64,000 nucleotides of DNA, taken from contig JAQSEB010000102.1 of the NCBI GenBank assembly GCA_030063045.1, positions 1 through 64,000 of the forward strand. The letters are read 5' to 3'. This document shows, piece by piece, positions 45,501-57,607 of this stretch. Position 1 is the first letter of the stretch, and each line of letters starts with the position of its first letter. A program made the translations under genes and the position numbers. The stretch comes from Pratylenchus scribneri. Taxonomy: Eukaryota; Nematoda; Chromadorea; Rhabditida; Pratylenchidae. The notes under the pieces were generated by a model. It had not been told where the DNA came from. It did no database searches and saw nothing but the letters and a program-made list of their open reading frames with translations.

Positions 45501-48500
45501 ACGATTTTTGATGTTGTTTTGGAATAATTTTGTTGAGTATTTTTTAAAGATTTGTCTTTTTAAAAACTTTCTTTAATTAATTTTATTTTGATTCGTTTTA
45601 TTTTATACTCTTTAATAGGATCTCATTTAGAGAGGCTCTAAAAAATAAAGGGGTACGCCCCTTTTTGTCGCCGGCCGGTTTGTCGCGGCCAGTTTGTCGT
45701 GGGCCGATTTGTCGTTGTTTAATAACTCACCTATATGGAAACCAATTTGATTGTCTTTGGTATCAAATTTAAGAGCTTACTCTTGGCTATCAAATGATAT
45801 AAATATTATATAAATTGGTTCAGAGATGGAGTTAGGTCCAGAAACCCACTGAAAATTCCGCAGTTTCATAGTAAAGGTCATTTTTAATGGATTTTTGACA
45901 ATAACTCCTTCAATTCTGAACCAATTTATATAATATTTATATCATTTGATAGCCAAGAGTAAGCTCTTAAATTTGATACCAAAAACATTCAAATTAGTTT
46001 CCATATTGGTGAGTTATTAAACAACGACAAATCGGCCGGCGACAAATTGGGCGGCGACAAACGGCTCGGCGACAAACTGGCCACGACAAACTGGCCGCGA
46101 CAAACCGGCCGGCGACAAATAGTCCTGTTCCCAAATAAAGGTCTTTTATTAAATAAAATATGTATAATATGTATATTATTTGAATTAGGAATCCAAAAAT
46201 CTGCAACTACTCTATCGATTCTTAATTGGCATTTTTTATTAATTAATTCTTTGATGATATATACCAAATTTCAACTTTAACAAAAAATATTTTAAAGAAT
46301 CATTTCTTACCGCATTCGAATTCTGGCATACAAGAATTTTTTCGCTCACTCCAAAAACAACCTATGTTGTTAATGCCGTTGCAATATCTTTCTCGGTTAG
46401 TATAAACATCAACTAAATAAATTTTATTATTAAATTATTTTTACAAATTTGTTTTTACCTTTTCTATTACAGCCGTTCTTGAAAAAGCCTGGAGTAAGGG
46501 CATTATATTCTGTGCATTTGTAGTTCCTTTCAAACAATATGCATTTATTGTTTTTGAAGCATTTTTCCTTTCTCAAACCATCTGAATAAAATGGAATTAA
46601 CAATTTTTGATGAGCTTAGTATGTTATGTTTCTAATTCTGACTTAGTCGATTGTATCGGAAAGAGCTTTTTACAAAAAAGGAACATAGATTTATGAATGT
46701 TACTAAATTAACTGGGCCACAGTAAATGAGAGCAAATAAAAAGAAGAAAACATGAATATATATAATGTCTAATTTGAGTTTGAAATCGTAGATATAATTT
46801 GTAAAAGGAATTACTTGAAGAAGTTGCATAGGATTGATTTTTCAACATATCTTCTATTATATCGACTCATAAAGACATAATTTAATTTAAATTGTAAAAT
46901 ATGGGTCATCAAATTTCTATATATGCATAAGATTTAAAATAAACCATTTTATCTTTTATGGCTTGGGAGTTAATATAATGTTGAAAGAAGGAAATATTCC
47001 ATAAATTCTCTTAATAAAAACTTACCACATTCTATTCCAAATTGATAAATATCACCATACGGAAAGCATCCATCTTTCTTCAAACGATTTTCAACATAAT
47101 ATTCACATAAATAATTGGCATTGCATTCTTCTTTATTGAGTTTAGCTGAATTAAAAAGAAATAATGGCAATGTTAGAGAAAAACCAAAAATTTTATATTG
47201 AACCATGAGGATCTATATTTTTTTCAATTTTTTGAAACCAAATTTTTCAGTTTCTGATAGTATAAGTTATTTTATATGTGTTACGGGCAAAAGTGGAAAT
47301 TGGGCAAAGCTAGTTTTGCCCAATTTCCACTTTTGCCCGTAACATATGCATCATTAGTCTTAATCTTGTCTAATCAAAAAATCATCGAATGAACAAAAAT
47401 TAAAAAGAAATTCCATAATAATAATAATTTTATATCTCGATTTAATGTAGCTAATCAATGCACACCTATCAATTCAATTATTGTTAGAAAATATTATTTT
47501 AAAATTAATCAACAAGTTTATTTTTAGATGAGTTCGAATGTAACTCCATATATATTCTTTGGCCATAAATTTCAAAGATCTTTATTAAAATGTCCTACTA
47601 AGTAATAAATTATAAAATAGAAAAGGAAATATTTTGAAAGGATTTCCAAACTTAGAAAATGGAAATTTGTTGATCTGTAACTCAAATTTTTACAATTTTT
47701 ATAATATTAAAAATTAAAGGGTAATAGTGTCGTTCGTAGGCCCCCTTTTTTTGACAAAAAAAATTTTTATTTTCTTTTAAGCTAAAAATATGTGTTTAGG
47801 GATTTTCGATGATGGGGAATCCGAATTTGGCATTTATTTTTTATTAATTAAATTTCCTGAACCGGTATAGGTTTACAAACCGGTTTGGAAAAAATTGAAC
47901 TTTGATATTTTAGGTCATATTATATATCATTTGATCCGTCTCGACATGCTAAGAATGATTCTGAAATCGGATTCGCATAAAACTCAAAAATAAAAAAGTT
48001 ATGGCCATTATAGTTACACAAGCCAGACAAGCGCCTTTAGAAATTTAAATGGCCATAACTTTTTTATTTTTGAGTTTTATGCGAATCCGATTTCAGATTC
48101 ATTCTTAGCATGTCGAGACGGATCAAATGATATATAATATGACCTAAAATATCAAAGTTCAATTTTTTCCAAACCGGTTTGTAAACCTATATCGGTTCAG
48201 GAAATTTAATTAATAAAAAATAAATGCCAAATTCGGATTCCCCATCATCGAAAATCCCTAAACACATATTTTTAGCTTAAAAGAAAATAAAAATTTTTTT
48301 TGTCAAAAAAAGGGGGCCTACGAACGACACTATTACCAATTAAAGATTAAATATTAAATAGTAGGGTTGCGCCCCCGTCCCCGCGGGGACGGGGACGGTC
48401 GGGGATCCCCGGTGTTTTTGGCTTCGGGGACGTCCCCGTTCCCCGAAAGGTCCATCCCCGATCATCCCCGTCCCCGAAGCCTGTCCCCGCGGGGATGAAC

Positions 48501-51500
48501 GGGGATGAAAAATACTCAATATTATTGCATTTTTCAAGAAAATACAGAAATTTTGAGGGGAACTTTAGCCCAATCAGGAACAAGATTAAACTTTTTGTGG
48601 CATTTTACTTTTTATTCTCAGTCTCTATAATTTTATAATTTTCATAAACTATATTTCTACTTCCAAATTGCTGGCAATTCCATTTATACTTTTTTTTTTC
48701 CAAAAATATCAATTTTGAATTAATAGATTTTTCTAAATTAATTTATACAAATTTTAAAGAGATATAATTAAAAACAATAAAAAATGCCGAAACCCAAATC
48801 CAATATTTGGAAATATTTTACAAAAGTACCCGGCGAAGATCTTGCAGAATGCAATTTATGCAATCAAAATCGAGCTTAAAAAGAAGGGAGAAAATTTTTT
48901 ATGAAAAATAAAACCATTTAAAAAATAATCCTGATGAAAAATGACAATGCAAAATATATTTTGGCTCGTGCACCGAGAGTTCCGCACCCGAAAATTGCGC
49001 ACCGAAAATTGCGCACCCGAAAATTGCGCACTCAGCCAAACCCGAAAATTGCGCACTCGGGAAAATTCGAAATTTCCGCACCCGAATTTTCCGCACCCAA
49101 AAATTCCGCACTCAGTTAAACCCGAAAATTGCGCGCCCGGATAAAATAGAAAATAGCACATTCTGCCAAATCCGAAAATTGCGCACTATAATTTAATGTC
49201 TATAAATTGTAAAAAAATAAATTAACAATTTTGAGTATTTATTGTATTATATATGAAAGGAATTATTAAATTCATTTATAAATACTTAATTTACCGCATC
49301 CAGAATCATTTTCAACATAATTTTATTAAATTTTTCTTCAATTCTATTATCCAAATGAACAATATTTGCTATGTTTTTAATAGCATTTTTAATAAGAATT
49401 CTAATTTTGAGTTGTAAGAACCTAGAGATTATTAACATTTTATTCAATATAGATTAATTCATGGTGCGCAAAATTCGTTTTAAGCTGAGTGCGAAAATTT
49501 CGGGTGCGCAACTTTCGATTTTTCCCGAGTGCGCAATTTTCGAATTTTCCCGAGTGCGCAATTTTCGGGTTTGGCTGAGTGCGCAATTTTCGGGGCGGAA
49601 TTTTCGGTGAGCCATTTTGGCTAATAATTTATTAAAATTTTATTACATTTTCTCCAGAAAATTTTTTTATTCGAAAAATTAGACCTTTTTCAAAAATTCA
49701 GTCTATCCCCGTCCCCGCGGGGATCCCCGCGGGGAACCCCGTTCAGGTCATCCCCGTCCCCGATAGTGCTGTCACCGATCATCCCCGTCCCCGTTCAACC
49801 CGTCCCCGACCTTCGGGGACGCAACCCTATTAAATAGTATTCATTTTATAATTAATATCAATAATTACTTACCACAAATTTTATTGGCAAAATCTGCCGA
49901 TTGTTTATCAACGCAATAATTATCCTCCGGTTGCGCAATAGCATTAGAATGAAGTAGTGAGCATAATTCATCCTTTTCGCACAGTTCGTCATGGGTGTCA
50001 TTAATCAAGACACCTAAAATTAAAAATTTGCTAATAATCAATAATACAGTATTATAAATAACAATTTTATATAAGTTAGAAATTTACGATTTATAAAAAA
50101 TTACTTTAGATGAAATTTAAAAATAAAATATTACTGCAATGCTTCACAGATGTTGCATTGAAGCAATGCCCCACATAATTTGACCATTCACAACCATGGG
50201 AACTAAAAGCTTTACAAGCAATTTCATCATGAATTGCAACTGAAATGTTTAATTATTGTTTATAAATTTTTATAAAAAAAAAATAATAAATTTTGCATCA
50301 AATAAATCTTACCTATAAGAACCACTTGGTTTTAGAGAAATGCATTTTAATGGTGTGAAGTGTATATGTGGACGCGTAAATTGGAAATCCGCGTAAATCG
50401 AAAATCGGATACTAAATTCGTCAGAGAAGCAGATTGAGATTTCGAAAATCTAAGTTTAGGGTAAGGATTAGGGCTAGGACGGCACGAGAAAGGGTAGGGC
50501 TAAGGTTTACAGCTGGGTTTGTGCTCTGCTTCTTCGGCAAAATTGTGCGTAATTTCCGATTTACGCGAATTTCAGATTTACACGCCAACATTTATCATAA
50601 TTTAAAAAAAATCATTTTTTCAACTTTAATTTATTTTTATTGCATGGCTAAAGAAAATCAACGAAAATAAGTTCTGATTTGAGTGTAAGATAAAGGGCCA
50701 AAATGAAGATATTATTATAATGGAGTAAAACCATACGCTGTGAATTCATAAACCAAAAATTATGCAAAAATATTTTCTCTTGTTTTCAGTGGTGCTGAGT
50801 AGAATATGATATTCTTCGTTAAATTTTGTCATCATGTTAAAGTATTTGTTTTTACTTTTTATGATGAAAATTTTAAAGCAACTTACTTGGCTAATTGAAT
50901 AAAAATTTATTATTCTGTTGGGTCTTAAAGCCTTTAATTTTCTCAGAGGATTGGCTATTTTGGCTACAAATTTTTTCTGACGAAGTCATTTTTAGTAAGT
51001 TTTCTCAATGACAGTTGAAAAAATAAAATTTTATTTTATAAAACTTAATTTTTGCTCATTGCATTGCGATTTCCGTTATAAAAATTTTTTTGATGTATTT
51101 CGTTTTGCATTCGGCAATTTTTGCCTTGTGCTCAGCTGAACGCTGATCCCAATAAGAACTTAGCCCCCATCCCCACCCTCTATAATTGGAAAAAGTACCC
51201 AAAATAATTTATAAAGATGATCATAATTTGAATACTATTTTTAAAATGTATTAGATTCAACTCAGTCAGTCTTGCATAAAATTTATTGTAGGTTTGGCTT
51301 TGGTCCCCCATATATTAAAAATTAGCAATAGGGTAGATCATGATCAATTTTTAAACTATTTCATTTTGAAACCACATTTTCATTTTTTGAAAAAATTTTG
51401 ATTTTCGGTTTCTTTGGGCAAAAATTTCCAGTTAAATTTCATCAATTTTGTCAAAATAAAAATGACCAGGATCTACTATTCTATTAACATTATCTCATCA

Positions 51501-51843
51501 AGAAAACATTGTTTCATATTTGTTCTCATACATACCTAAAAATAGTGAAAAAATTTTTTGAAAATTCACAGTTTTTTATGACCTAAAGAAAAAAATGCTA
51601 ATTGAAATCGTCATTCTCTTTTAGTGAAGACATCAATAACACAAAAGGTAGACTTGTGAGCGCAAAATTCCCCCTTTTTTTATTGTTTTATTATATGCGA
51701 AATTTTATTTCCACAAAATTTATGCATAAAATCCCACCGCATGATGAAAAAGTGGTCAGCGATAGTGATGAAAGGGCCATAGGTGATTGGGATAATGCAT
51801 CAGGTAACAAGAAAGGAAAAAGGAATATTAAGAAAATAATCAT
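36534..51843 (-). CDS. secreted cysteine-module protein with TTL-like C-terminus, 620 aa
   Basis: Fifteen exons join in frame: 51843-51738, 50239-50135, 50013-49873, 47145-47026, 46581-46459, 46412-46311, 43478-43389, 42133-42038, 41250-41164, 40286-40203, 40159-39970, 39523-39316, 38613-38472, 37288-37104, 36617-36534. Residues 1-18 (MIIFLIFLFPFLLPDALS) are a signal peptide. Residues 36-323 are eight modules, one per phase-1 exon; several keep C-x(4-8)-C-x-W (ACKAFSSHGCEW, RCNYFEHCGW, QCKSKNCKW). The last of these has a shortened cysteine pattern. Residues 352-414 hold NCHCLWKDYSC. Residues 415-620 contain ICGHPHF...YCWRAY, LILLDGCFFCNQ, IIDAEGNFMIAL and LTFSIRHRCS, aligning in order with the 237-aa TTL-like protein. 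The N-terminal half matches the gene at 57608-61552 exon by exon. Introns are stuffed with foldback and hAT-like elements. Function unknown. A stretch of ATATTTAG precedes the ATG by two bases. Confidence 0.8.
40541..41030. mobile_element. GC-rich hAT-like MITE in intron 9 of the 620-aa gene
   Basis: The left end is AGTGTTGCGCTCCCGAAGG and the right end CGGGAGCGCAACCCTA. GTTAAAGT flanks both sides (40533-40540 and 41031-41038). Relative to the element at 4473 the left end appears to have lost its first T. A poly-G run near 40579-40596 lies inside. The arms use GGGGGTGACC and CCCCCGCGGGG words. Confidence 0.8.
42279..43060. mobile_element. foldback element with TACTTTTTTTACATGAAA-repeat arms
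   Basis: The left arm has five copies of TACTTTTTTTACATGAAAATAA-like units and the right arm has their inverses (TTTCATGTAAAAAAAGTATTA). Further in, GGATATAAGGGGATATACG and CGTATATCCCCTTATATCC are also inverted. The middle is rich in CTTAATCCGGCTTAATCCCCC words shared with 19055-20352. It lies in intron 7 of the 620-aa gene. Confidence 0.85.
43547..44090. mobile_element. hAT-like element, TAGGGTTGCATAATGTCGG terminus
   Basis: It starts TAGGGTTGCATAATG and ends TTTGTAGAACCCTA. Flanking 8-mers ATAAGTAT and ATAGCCAT match only in part. The interior has CGGTTTTCCCGGTTTTC words inverted between the two sides. It lies in intron 6 of the 620-aa gene. Confidence 0.6.
44214..45462. mobile_element. 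degenerate hAT transposon with transposase relic
   Basis: The left end is TAGTGCTGCCAAATTAATGGA and the right end is TCCATTAATTTGGCAGCCCTA. The flanking 8-mers are GTTATTTT and ATTATTTT (one or two differences). It contains a CCCAAAATCTATACTAC minisatellite (about 44440-44600), an 85-bp direct duplication (about 44680-44860), and a recognisable hAT transposase C-terminus at 45094-45297. This is the largest and best-supported hAT copy here, in intron 6 of the 620-aa gene. Confidence 0.8.
45094..45297 (+). pseudogene. hAT transposase C-terminal dimerisation fragment
   Basis: The frame reads AKFFLAIALNAIFPP, then an in-frame TAA at 45163-45165, then SVDVEQFFSIYKSILSDNR followed by MSFSLENLEMYLICNFNYN and a stop. 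The pattern S-V-x-x-E-x-F-F-S, then I-L-S-D-x-R, then S-x-E-N-L-E, is the hallmark of the hAT-family C-terminal dimerisation domain. The internal stop and lack of the catalytic part mark it as dead. Confidence 0.85.
45664..46119. mobile_element. foldback element with TTTGTCGCCGGCC-repeat arms
   Basis: The outer arms are short tandem words TTTGTCG-CCGGCCGG/GCGGCCAG on the left and their inverses (GGCGACAAA, GGCCGCGACAAACC) on the right. Inner arms of about 180 bp (GTTGTTTAATAACTCACC...; ...GGTGAGTTATTAAACAAC) are nearly perfect. It lies in intron 6 of the 620-aa gene, beside the hAT transposon. Confidence 0.85.
47280..47345. repeat. near-perfect palindrome, about 30-bp arms
   Basis: GTTACGGGCAAAAGTGG-AAATTGGGCAAA is followed after a few bases (GCTAG) by its inverse TTTTGCCCAATTTCC-ACTTTTGCCCGTAAC. 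Transcribed RNA would form a very stable hairpin. It lies in intron 3 of the 620-aa gene and has no obvious relatives in the window. Confidence 0.9.
47720..48337. mobile_element. near-intact foldback MITE, GGTAATAGTGTCG termini
   Basis: Two arms of about 285 bp run GGTAATAGTGTCGTTCG...GGCCATTATAG and ...GGCCATAACTTTTTT...CGAACGACACTATTACC, with few mismatches. Flanking 8-bp duplication AATTAAAG is perfect (47712-47719, 48338-48345). The central spacer is about 28 bp. High arm identity suggests recent insertion. It sits in intron 3 of the 620-aa gene. Confidence 0.92.
48362..49829. mobile_element. hAT-like element with BED-finger relic and nested inverted repeats
   Basis: The left end TAGGGTTGCGCCCCCG and right end GGGACGCAACCCTA are inverted, and the 8-bp duplication TTAAATAG flanks both sides (48354-48361, 49830-49837). 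The GC-rich arms match the 4473 element. Inside are a BED-like coding relic and two opposed blocks of GAAAATTGCGCACCC-type units (about 48962-49190 and 49470-49610), which may be a second element nested in the first. It lies in intron 3 of the 620-aa gene. Confidence 0.88.
48784..48879 (+). pseudogene. BED zinc-finger start of a hAT transposase, truncated
   Basis: A 31-codon frame begins MPKPKSNIWKYFTKVPGED and continues LAECNLCNQNRA to a stop. The pattern S-x-I/V-W-x-x-F, then A-x-C-x-x-C, is typical of the BED finger at the N-terminus of hAT transposases. The His pair is missing because the frame ends early. Its position inside an element with hAT-like ends supports the call. Confidence 0.75.
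50368..50590. repeat. foldback repeat with GCGTAAATTGGAAATCCGCG arms
   Basis: GACGCGTAAATTGGAAATCC and CGCGTAAATCGAAAATC on the left are met by GATTTACGCGAATTTCAG and GATTTACACGCC on the right. The interior GCTTCTTCGGCAAAATTGTGCG resembles phrases near 5940 and 41790. It lies in intron 1 of the 620-aa gene. Confidence 0.6.
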
Positions 51844-53010
51844 TTCTAAATATTCTTTTAAAAAATTAAGACAGTGTTATATGATGATTTTATATTCAAT
51901 CTTATAATTCCTACTCTAGGGAAGATTGGAAAATTATTCCTTTTGAGGAAAGAATACATGTCAAGATAATTAAGTGTAATAATAATAACGTATTTTCTAA
52001 GGAAAGTCCCAAAATCTAAAAATTCCAAGAAAGAGAGCCTTATTTTTTGTGAAAATGTAAAAGCATCTTTATATATATATAAAAGCTACATATTTTAGGA
52101 TTTTTAGTGTTCGAATGGCATGCGGTTTCTTTGAGCCAAAAGAACACCCCAGACTAGGTATAAGTATTGAAATATGGATATTGAAGAAATTTATTTCACG
52201 AGGATAGATAATTTAATGGAGATTCTTTATGTTATTTGAATTGAAAAGATTTGGATTGGGGTCATTAAATAAGGACGAATTTAATATGGCAATGAAAGTA
52301 TGGCGCTCTCCCTATTTTAAAAAGCAAAAAATATTCCTAAAATTTATTCCGCTGGTCATGTTGGTCCAAATTCCATAGATGATCAATGAAGAACGGACTC
52401 CTTTTTTTATCTAACCGACCGTTTTGATAATTCGTTTTATTATGTACATAATTTATTGCCCAAATTTGTACGCCCAAAAAAGTGGCTTTGTTTTTTTGCA
52501 ATTCAAGAAAAGTGGTTTAATAAATTCAAAGAATTCATCTGTGATGGATTATATTTGCTCATCATCATCACATCATTTTTGGATTTGCATTTTTTTTATA
52601 AGTAATGATGGAGTAAATAGCAGAGAAAAAATTCATGAATTTTAAATTTACTTTAGACAAAAAAAATTAGCAAAATTTCTCAAATTGAAGGGAACTGCTG
52701 ATTATATTATCATATTTTGGTTAAAAAGTTCAGATTTCAATCAAAAATTTCTGTATCAAGAATTATTTGGCGGATTGACCAAGGATGTATATAAGATAAT
52801 AACCTAATGCTGATGATTGCGGGATAACGGATAAAGTGAAACTAATTAAAAATAATTCTCATTAAATATTGAATTTATCTTATTAAATGTAATCCCATAA
52901 TACTTCAATTATCAATCTCAATAACTTTATGGAATGTATAGTACTGATAATGATATTCTTTGGCAACAGATTGTCTTATAGAATGAAAATGATGAATATT
53001 CGATGCTATG

Positions 53011-53332
53011 TCGATTCCTGAATAGTGCAAATGCGAGCGTTTTCGACTTAAATAAATCAGAAACTGGTGTTAGACCCTACAAATTCTATTTTTGTAGATC
53101 TCATCAAGACGCAGCGAATAAACTTCAAGAGTTTAATATCAAAGACTGAAAAAATGGTTTGAACGATTTAATGGCCTCAAATTTTGATTAAACCATGACA
53201 AATTATATACCATTCGATGCGACACGATGAGATCTACAAATTAATCTAAGGTTTGTGTGGTCTAAACCTGGTTTCTGATTTATTAAGTCGAAATCGCCTA
53301 CATTTGCACTTTTTGCCTATTGAGGAATTGAC
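53011..53332. repeat. foldback element, second copy of the 25814 family
   Basis: It starts TCGATTCCTGAATAGTGC and ends with an inverted TGCCTATTGAGGAATTG. ATCAGAAACTGG, TTTGTAGATCTCATC and their inverses match the copy at 25814-26161. Confidence 0.8.
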
Positions 53333-55029
53333 CACGTACGAGTTTCACCTCACAAGTAACTAATAAAAGAACAGAAAATTTTTGGTTAAAAATAAAATCC
53401 CATAATAAAATTATTTAAATTTTTTTATGAATAAAAAATTAATTCCATATAATTTTAAATATAAACTTAAACAACGAATTAGAATATGAACATTTAATTT
53501 TAAATATAAATAATTTCCAAAATAAAAATTCAATTTTTTAAAAACAGACTATAAAAAACATACAATTTACGATGGCTGTAAATTTATTAATAAATGAAAA
53601 TGAATCATTTGATTATATAAAATGGCGAAAATGACGAAAACGATGAATCTATTATTCACGTCATTGGTCGCTGATTGGACTATATTATTTTTCCCGTTAT
53701 ATTATGATATTCATTCATATATATTTTATTTTCAACATCTAAATCACATTTCATTTCACTTTAATCCTTTATTTTACGATTTATTTGGCAATATAATATT
53801 ATTTTTTTTCCAAAAATCCAAATTAAAATGAATTTAAACTTGATCATTATTGTTTTAAATATGATTTTTAACTCATGAAGATTGTTGTTAATTTAACAAA
53901 CTTCATGAATTAAAAATCACATATAAACAATAATAAATATGCAACAATCGAATTTGACAACAATATTCCTATTCCTATTAAAAAACAAGCATAAAATAAT
54001 TATTTGGATGCAGAAGATTTTTTGTGAGAAAGTTTAAACTTGGTAATTAAGCTAGTGTCAAATTTTCAATTAATTTTTATAACGATCTGGCTGAACAAAG
54101 TCAAAATTATTTCTGAAAAAATGATCATTGATGATTAGGAATTAGAATTATTAGAATCATTAATTTTAAAGCCAATTTAATTATGCGAATAAATTGTCCA
54201 AATTTGGAAGCCAAAAAATGACTTGCATATTTACTGACTTAATAAATTGAAAAATTCATTGCAGACAAAAATTTTGTCACATCATTTTTTCAATGGATTC
54301 GCTGTTCAGCTTTTTGATCAAAATGGGGCCCTGATGGCCAAAATTCCTGAATTTTAAATTCACTTTCGGCAAAAAAGTAGGCCCAAAAAGATATCGAGAC
54401 TAACGTAAAATGCATCAAAATATGCCTTAGGAATGGAGCGAACTGTTTACGGGTTAAAAGAATTGAATTTACGAGTTAAAAAAATGTTCCTATTTTTCAT
54501 GGGTTAAAAAAATGCACATCCATACTCTTCTATTTTCCCTAATAACTTTTTATGAGTTTAATTACAAATATATTCTTTTTTCTCAAAATTCTTCAATTTG
54601 TATAGTTACTAGCAAAAATTATACTCTGTTTACCCTTTCATTCAGAACATTTTTTTTTCTTTAAATAATCTAAATAAAAATTTAAGATATAAATTTGGAA
54701 TTGAAAAAATTTATAAAATTATAATTTTTCCTTTTACCGACTAAAATTTATTGTTCATAAAAAAAGAGAGTTATTTTTATACATCGAAAACGTGTTTACT
54801 GATTATAATTAGTTATAATAATGTGTGAATCAAATGGCTTTATAACAATAGCAGCTTCGCATATGAACAAGTTTAATATGATTAAAATTGTTTAAAATGC
54901 AAAACAACTTCAAACTGACTATTACAATCAACATCAACATCTAATAAATAAAAATATCAGATTTAAAAAAAAAAGTTCTTTTTTTTATTCGCTGACTAAT
55001 TTATTGGGGCCACTAAATATTGAAGAATA

Positions 55030-56580
55030 GTATTTGCAATGAAAATGTTAGACGCTGCCCTATTGGTTTTAAAAGCCGGGAAAATTTCCAAAATCTGTAC
55101 ATATATTTGTCAAAAAACGACCAAATATGAGATTGTTTCCTGATTTCTTAGTTTGAATGATCAATTACCAATATATAAGGGATGATTAACGATTAGGATT
55201 ATTAAATTCGTCATTTTTCTAAAGCCAATCGCCGAATTTTGCAAAATCTATTTACTGTGCACATAAATTGTCCAATTTGGAGCTCAAAAAGTGGCCTAAC
55301 TGTTTACCATTTGAAAAATTGTTTAATAAATTCAATGAATCCTCCTCGACGAATAATTTGGTCACATTACTTTTGGACTTTGGATTTTTTATCGTATCTT
55401 TATGATTAAAGAGGACAAAAGAGGAAGTAAAAATTACTGAATTTTTAATTCAGTTTCGTCAAAAAAGTGGCGCAATTCCTAAAGATGAAAGAAAGACACC
55501 GAGACAATCGTATTTCGCCCGAAAAAATGGACCAATAATTTGGCCACATCATTTTTTGTCAGTGGATTAGCATTTTTATGATCAAGAGGGCCTGACCAAA
55601 AATTCCTGAATTTTAAATTCACTTTCGGCAAAAGTGGGCAAAATTCCTCAAGATGAAAGAAGGATACCGAGACTACCGTATTTCAGTCAAAAAGGTACAT
55701 TCCAATAAAAATACCTGAATTTTAAATTACTTGGCCTATAGACGGATATGAGACTTGCATAGGATTTTTGGGAATATTTTTGAGGGTAAAATTGAAGGGG
55801 CGGATTTTTGAATTCGGATCGGTTATGCCAACTCCACAGATAAACTCACCGATTTAATTTTCATATATATAACCTAAGTTGAATAAATTTCAAAGAAATG
55901 GGATGGAATTTAAGGTCAAAATATTTATTATTGTTTTTCAAATTTTTTTTTAAATATTGGCAATGAATGTTTAGTCGAAATATTATTTATTTTGTAAATT
56001 ATGGCCGAGTTTAATTTCGATTTTAGCTTTCAAAATTTAATGACATTGACCATTTATAAGGCATTCAAAATTGGATGATATTATTGAAAATTTTTTAAAT
56101 TAATTTATCCATAATTTTTACGTCTTTATTCATGAATTAATTAGCTGATCCCGAAATTTATTTTTGCCATTTTATTGAAAAAATTATTTCAAAATCAAAT
56201 GAAATGTGAAAATTAAAATTTGGCAATGAAAAATGTAAAATGAAATGTTATTATATGAAATAAATGGCACAATTTATCATTTGATTAAAAATTCAGGCCA
56301 TTCTCTTGTCCATTTTATCACTTCACTTCATTTTTTAATATTCAGCGGTTTCATTTGGATTTTTCTGTTGTTGGTTCTTCTGTTGATTTTCCATTTTTTT
56401 CGATTTTTGGTGGATTCCACTTTCTAAATGATAAGCATTAATCGAAATCATTCAAAATATATTTATTAATTAGTAGATTTAAATATTCAAAAATACATAA
56501 AACCATTGGTGGTTTTTTGCTTTTTTGGCCATATCTTTTTTGCCAATAATGTTTTAGGAATCATTTTTGTTCTCATTGAA
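55030..56580. repeat. dispersed duplication, copy A
   Basis: Long blocks match 61990-63900 in the same orientation: AAAAGTGG...CTTTTGGACTTTGGATTTTTTATCG; ATTTTTTGTCAGTGGATTAGC; GAAATAAATGGCACAATTTATC; CCATTGGTGGTTTTTTG. Within it, a unit of roughly 170-190 bp (CACATCATTTTTTGTCAGTGG ... AAAGACACCGAGAC) is tandemly repeated. Confidence 0.85.
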
Positions 56581-57607
56581 AATGTAAGCGGTTGGAGCCT
56601 GGAGCCGGAGTGAAAATTTGAGGGTTATTAAAATTCCAGAGCACGGACTGAGCCGGTGCCAAAAATTTTGAGGTTGGAGTCCGGAGCCTGGAGCTGGAGT
56701 TATAAAAGCCGAAAGGCACAACACTTGTTATATCTGACCGTGAGCAATAAGAATAATATTCTATTGAGTTGGAATGCGACAGTGAAACGAATAGATGTTA
56801 TCAAACATTTATTTTTACTCTCGTGATGGCACAATTATTTATCAATTTTATATCGCAAAAATATTTTTTTATTGAAATGAACAATTTTTGATTCTTTTTT
56901 TTTTTATTTCACCTCATGTTCCATGATTTTACATTCAAATATGAATAAATCGGCGCGGAGTCAATACGCCAAATGGTAGTTTTGTCTATGGGAGAATTTT
57001 GAATCTTTTTGTCTACGGATGGAAAAAGGTCATTTTGTCTATGATGGAATTTTGTTGGTATTATAAATGTATATTTTTCACAAAATTCAAATTAAATAAC
57101 CAAATTCAACGGTGAAAAAGTAATAATGGGCAAGAATCGAAGAAAAAATATGATATCAACACAACATAAATAAAATCAAATGAAAAATTTGGGCTGACAA
57201 TGAGTGAGCAAAATTCAAAAAATGATAATCAAAATATCGAATAAAGTGGGAAATTCGAAGGATTTTTGAGCAATTTAAAAACAAATCAAAATATCGATTT
57301 AAAAGATCGGCTTATATATTTCTAACAGACTTGAGATTTGGCTCATTCTTCCACTAGGCATGTCGATTTACTATATGAATATAATTCTCATCCGGAATTA
57401 AGCAACACAATTCGGTTTGCCTATTATATAAAAAAAATAATGAATTAATTAGTTGATTCAATTGCTTTTTAGACTTTTTATGAACAATAAATTAATTTTT
57501 TTTTGTTTAATATTTTAAATATTTTATCCAAATTTTACGTTTTATGAATTTTGGATAATAATAATAATAAAAAAATATTTTTACAATAATTATCCTTATG
57601 AAATTAC

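Larger units (their letters stand above)
51844..57607. other. repeat-rich interval between the two module genes
   Basis: I searched the minus strand here for continuation exons of the upstream gene and found none. It holds diverged repeat units at about 52410-52640, 54180-54420 and 55030-56580, a foldback at 53011-53332, a patch of GGAGCCTGGAGCCGGAGT words near 56590-56710, and TTTTGTCTATG words near 56970-57060. Confidence 0.55.

Noticed and set aside
48856..49161. Frames of GCGKFGCGNF or RKLRTRKLRT repeats
   Set aside because: They are translations of the GCGCACCCGAAAATT repeat arms inside the hAT-like element.
53622..53831. 69-codon plus-strand frame beginning MAKMTKTMNLLF
   Set aside because: It has hydrophobic AT-rich composition, no splice continuation and no similarity to any gene in the window.
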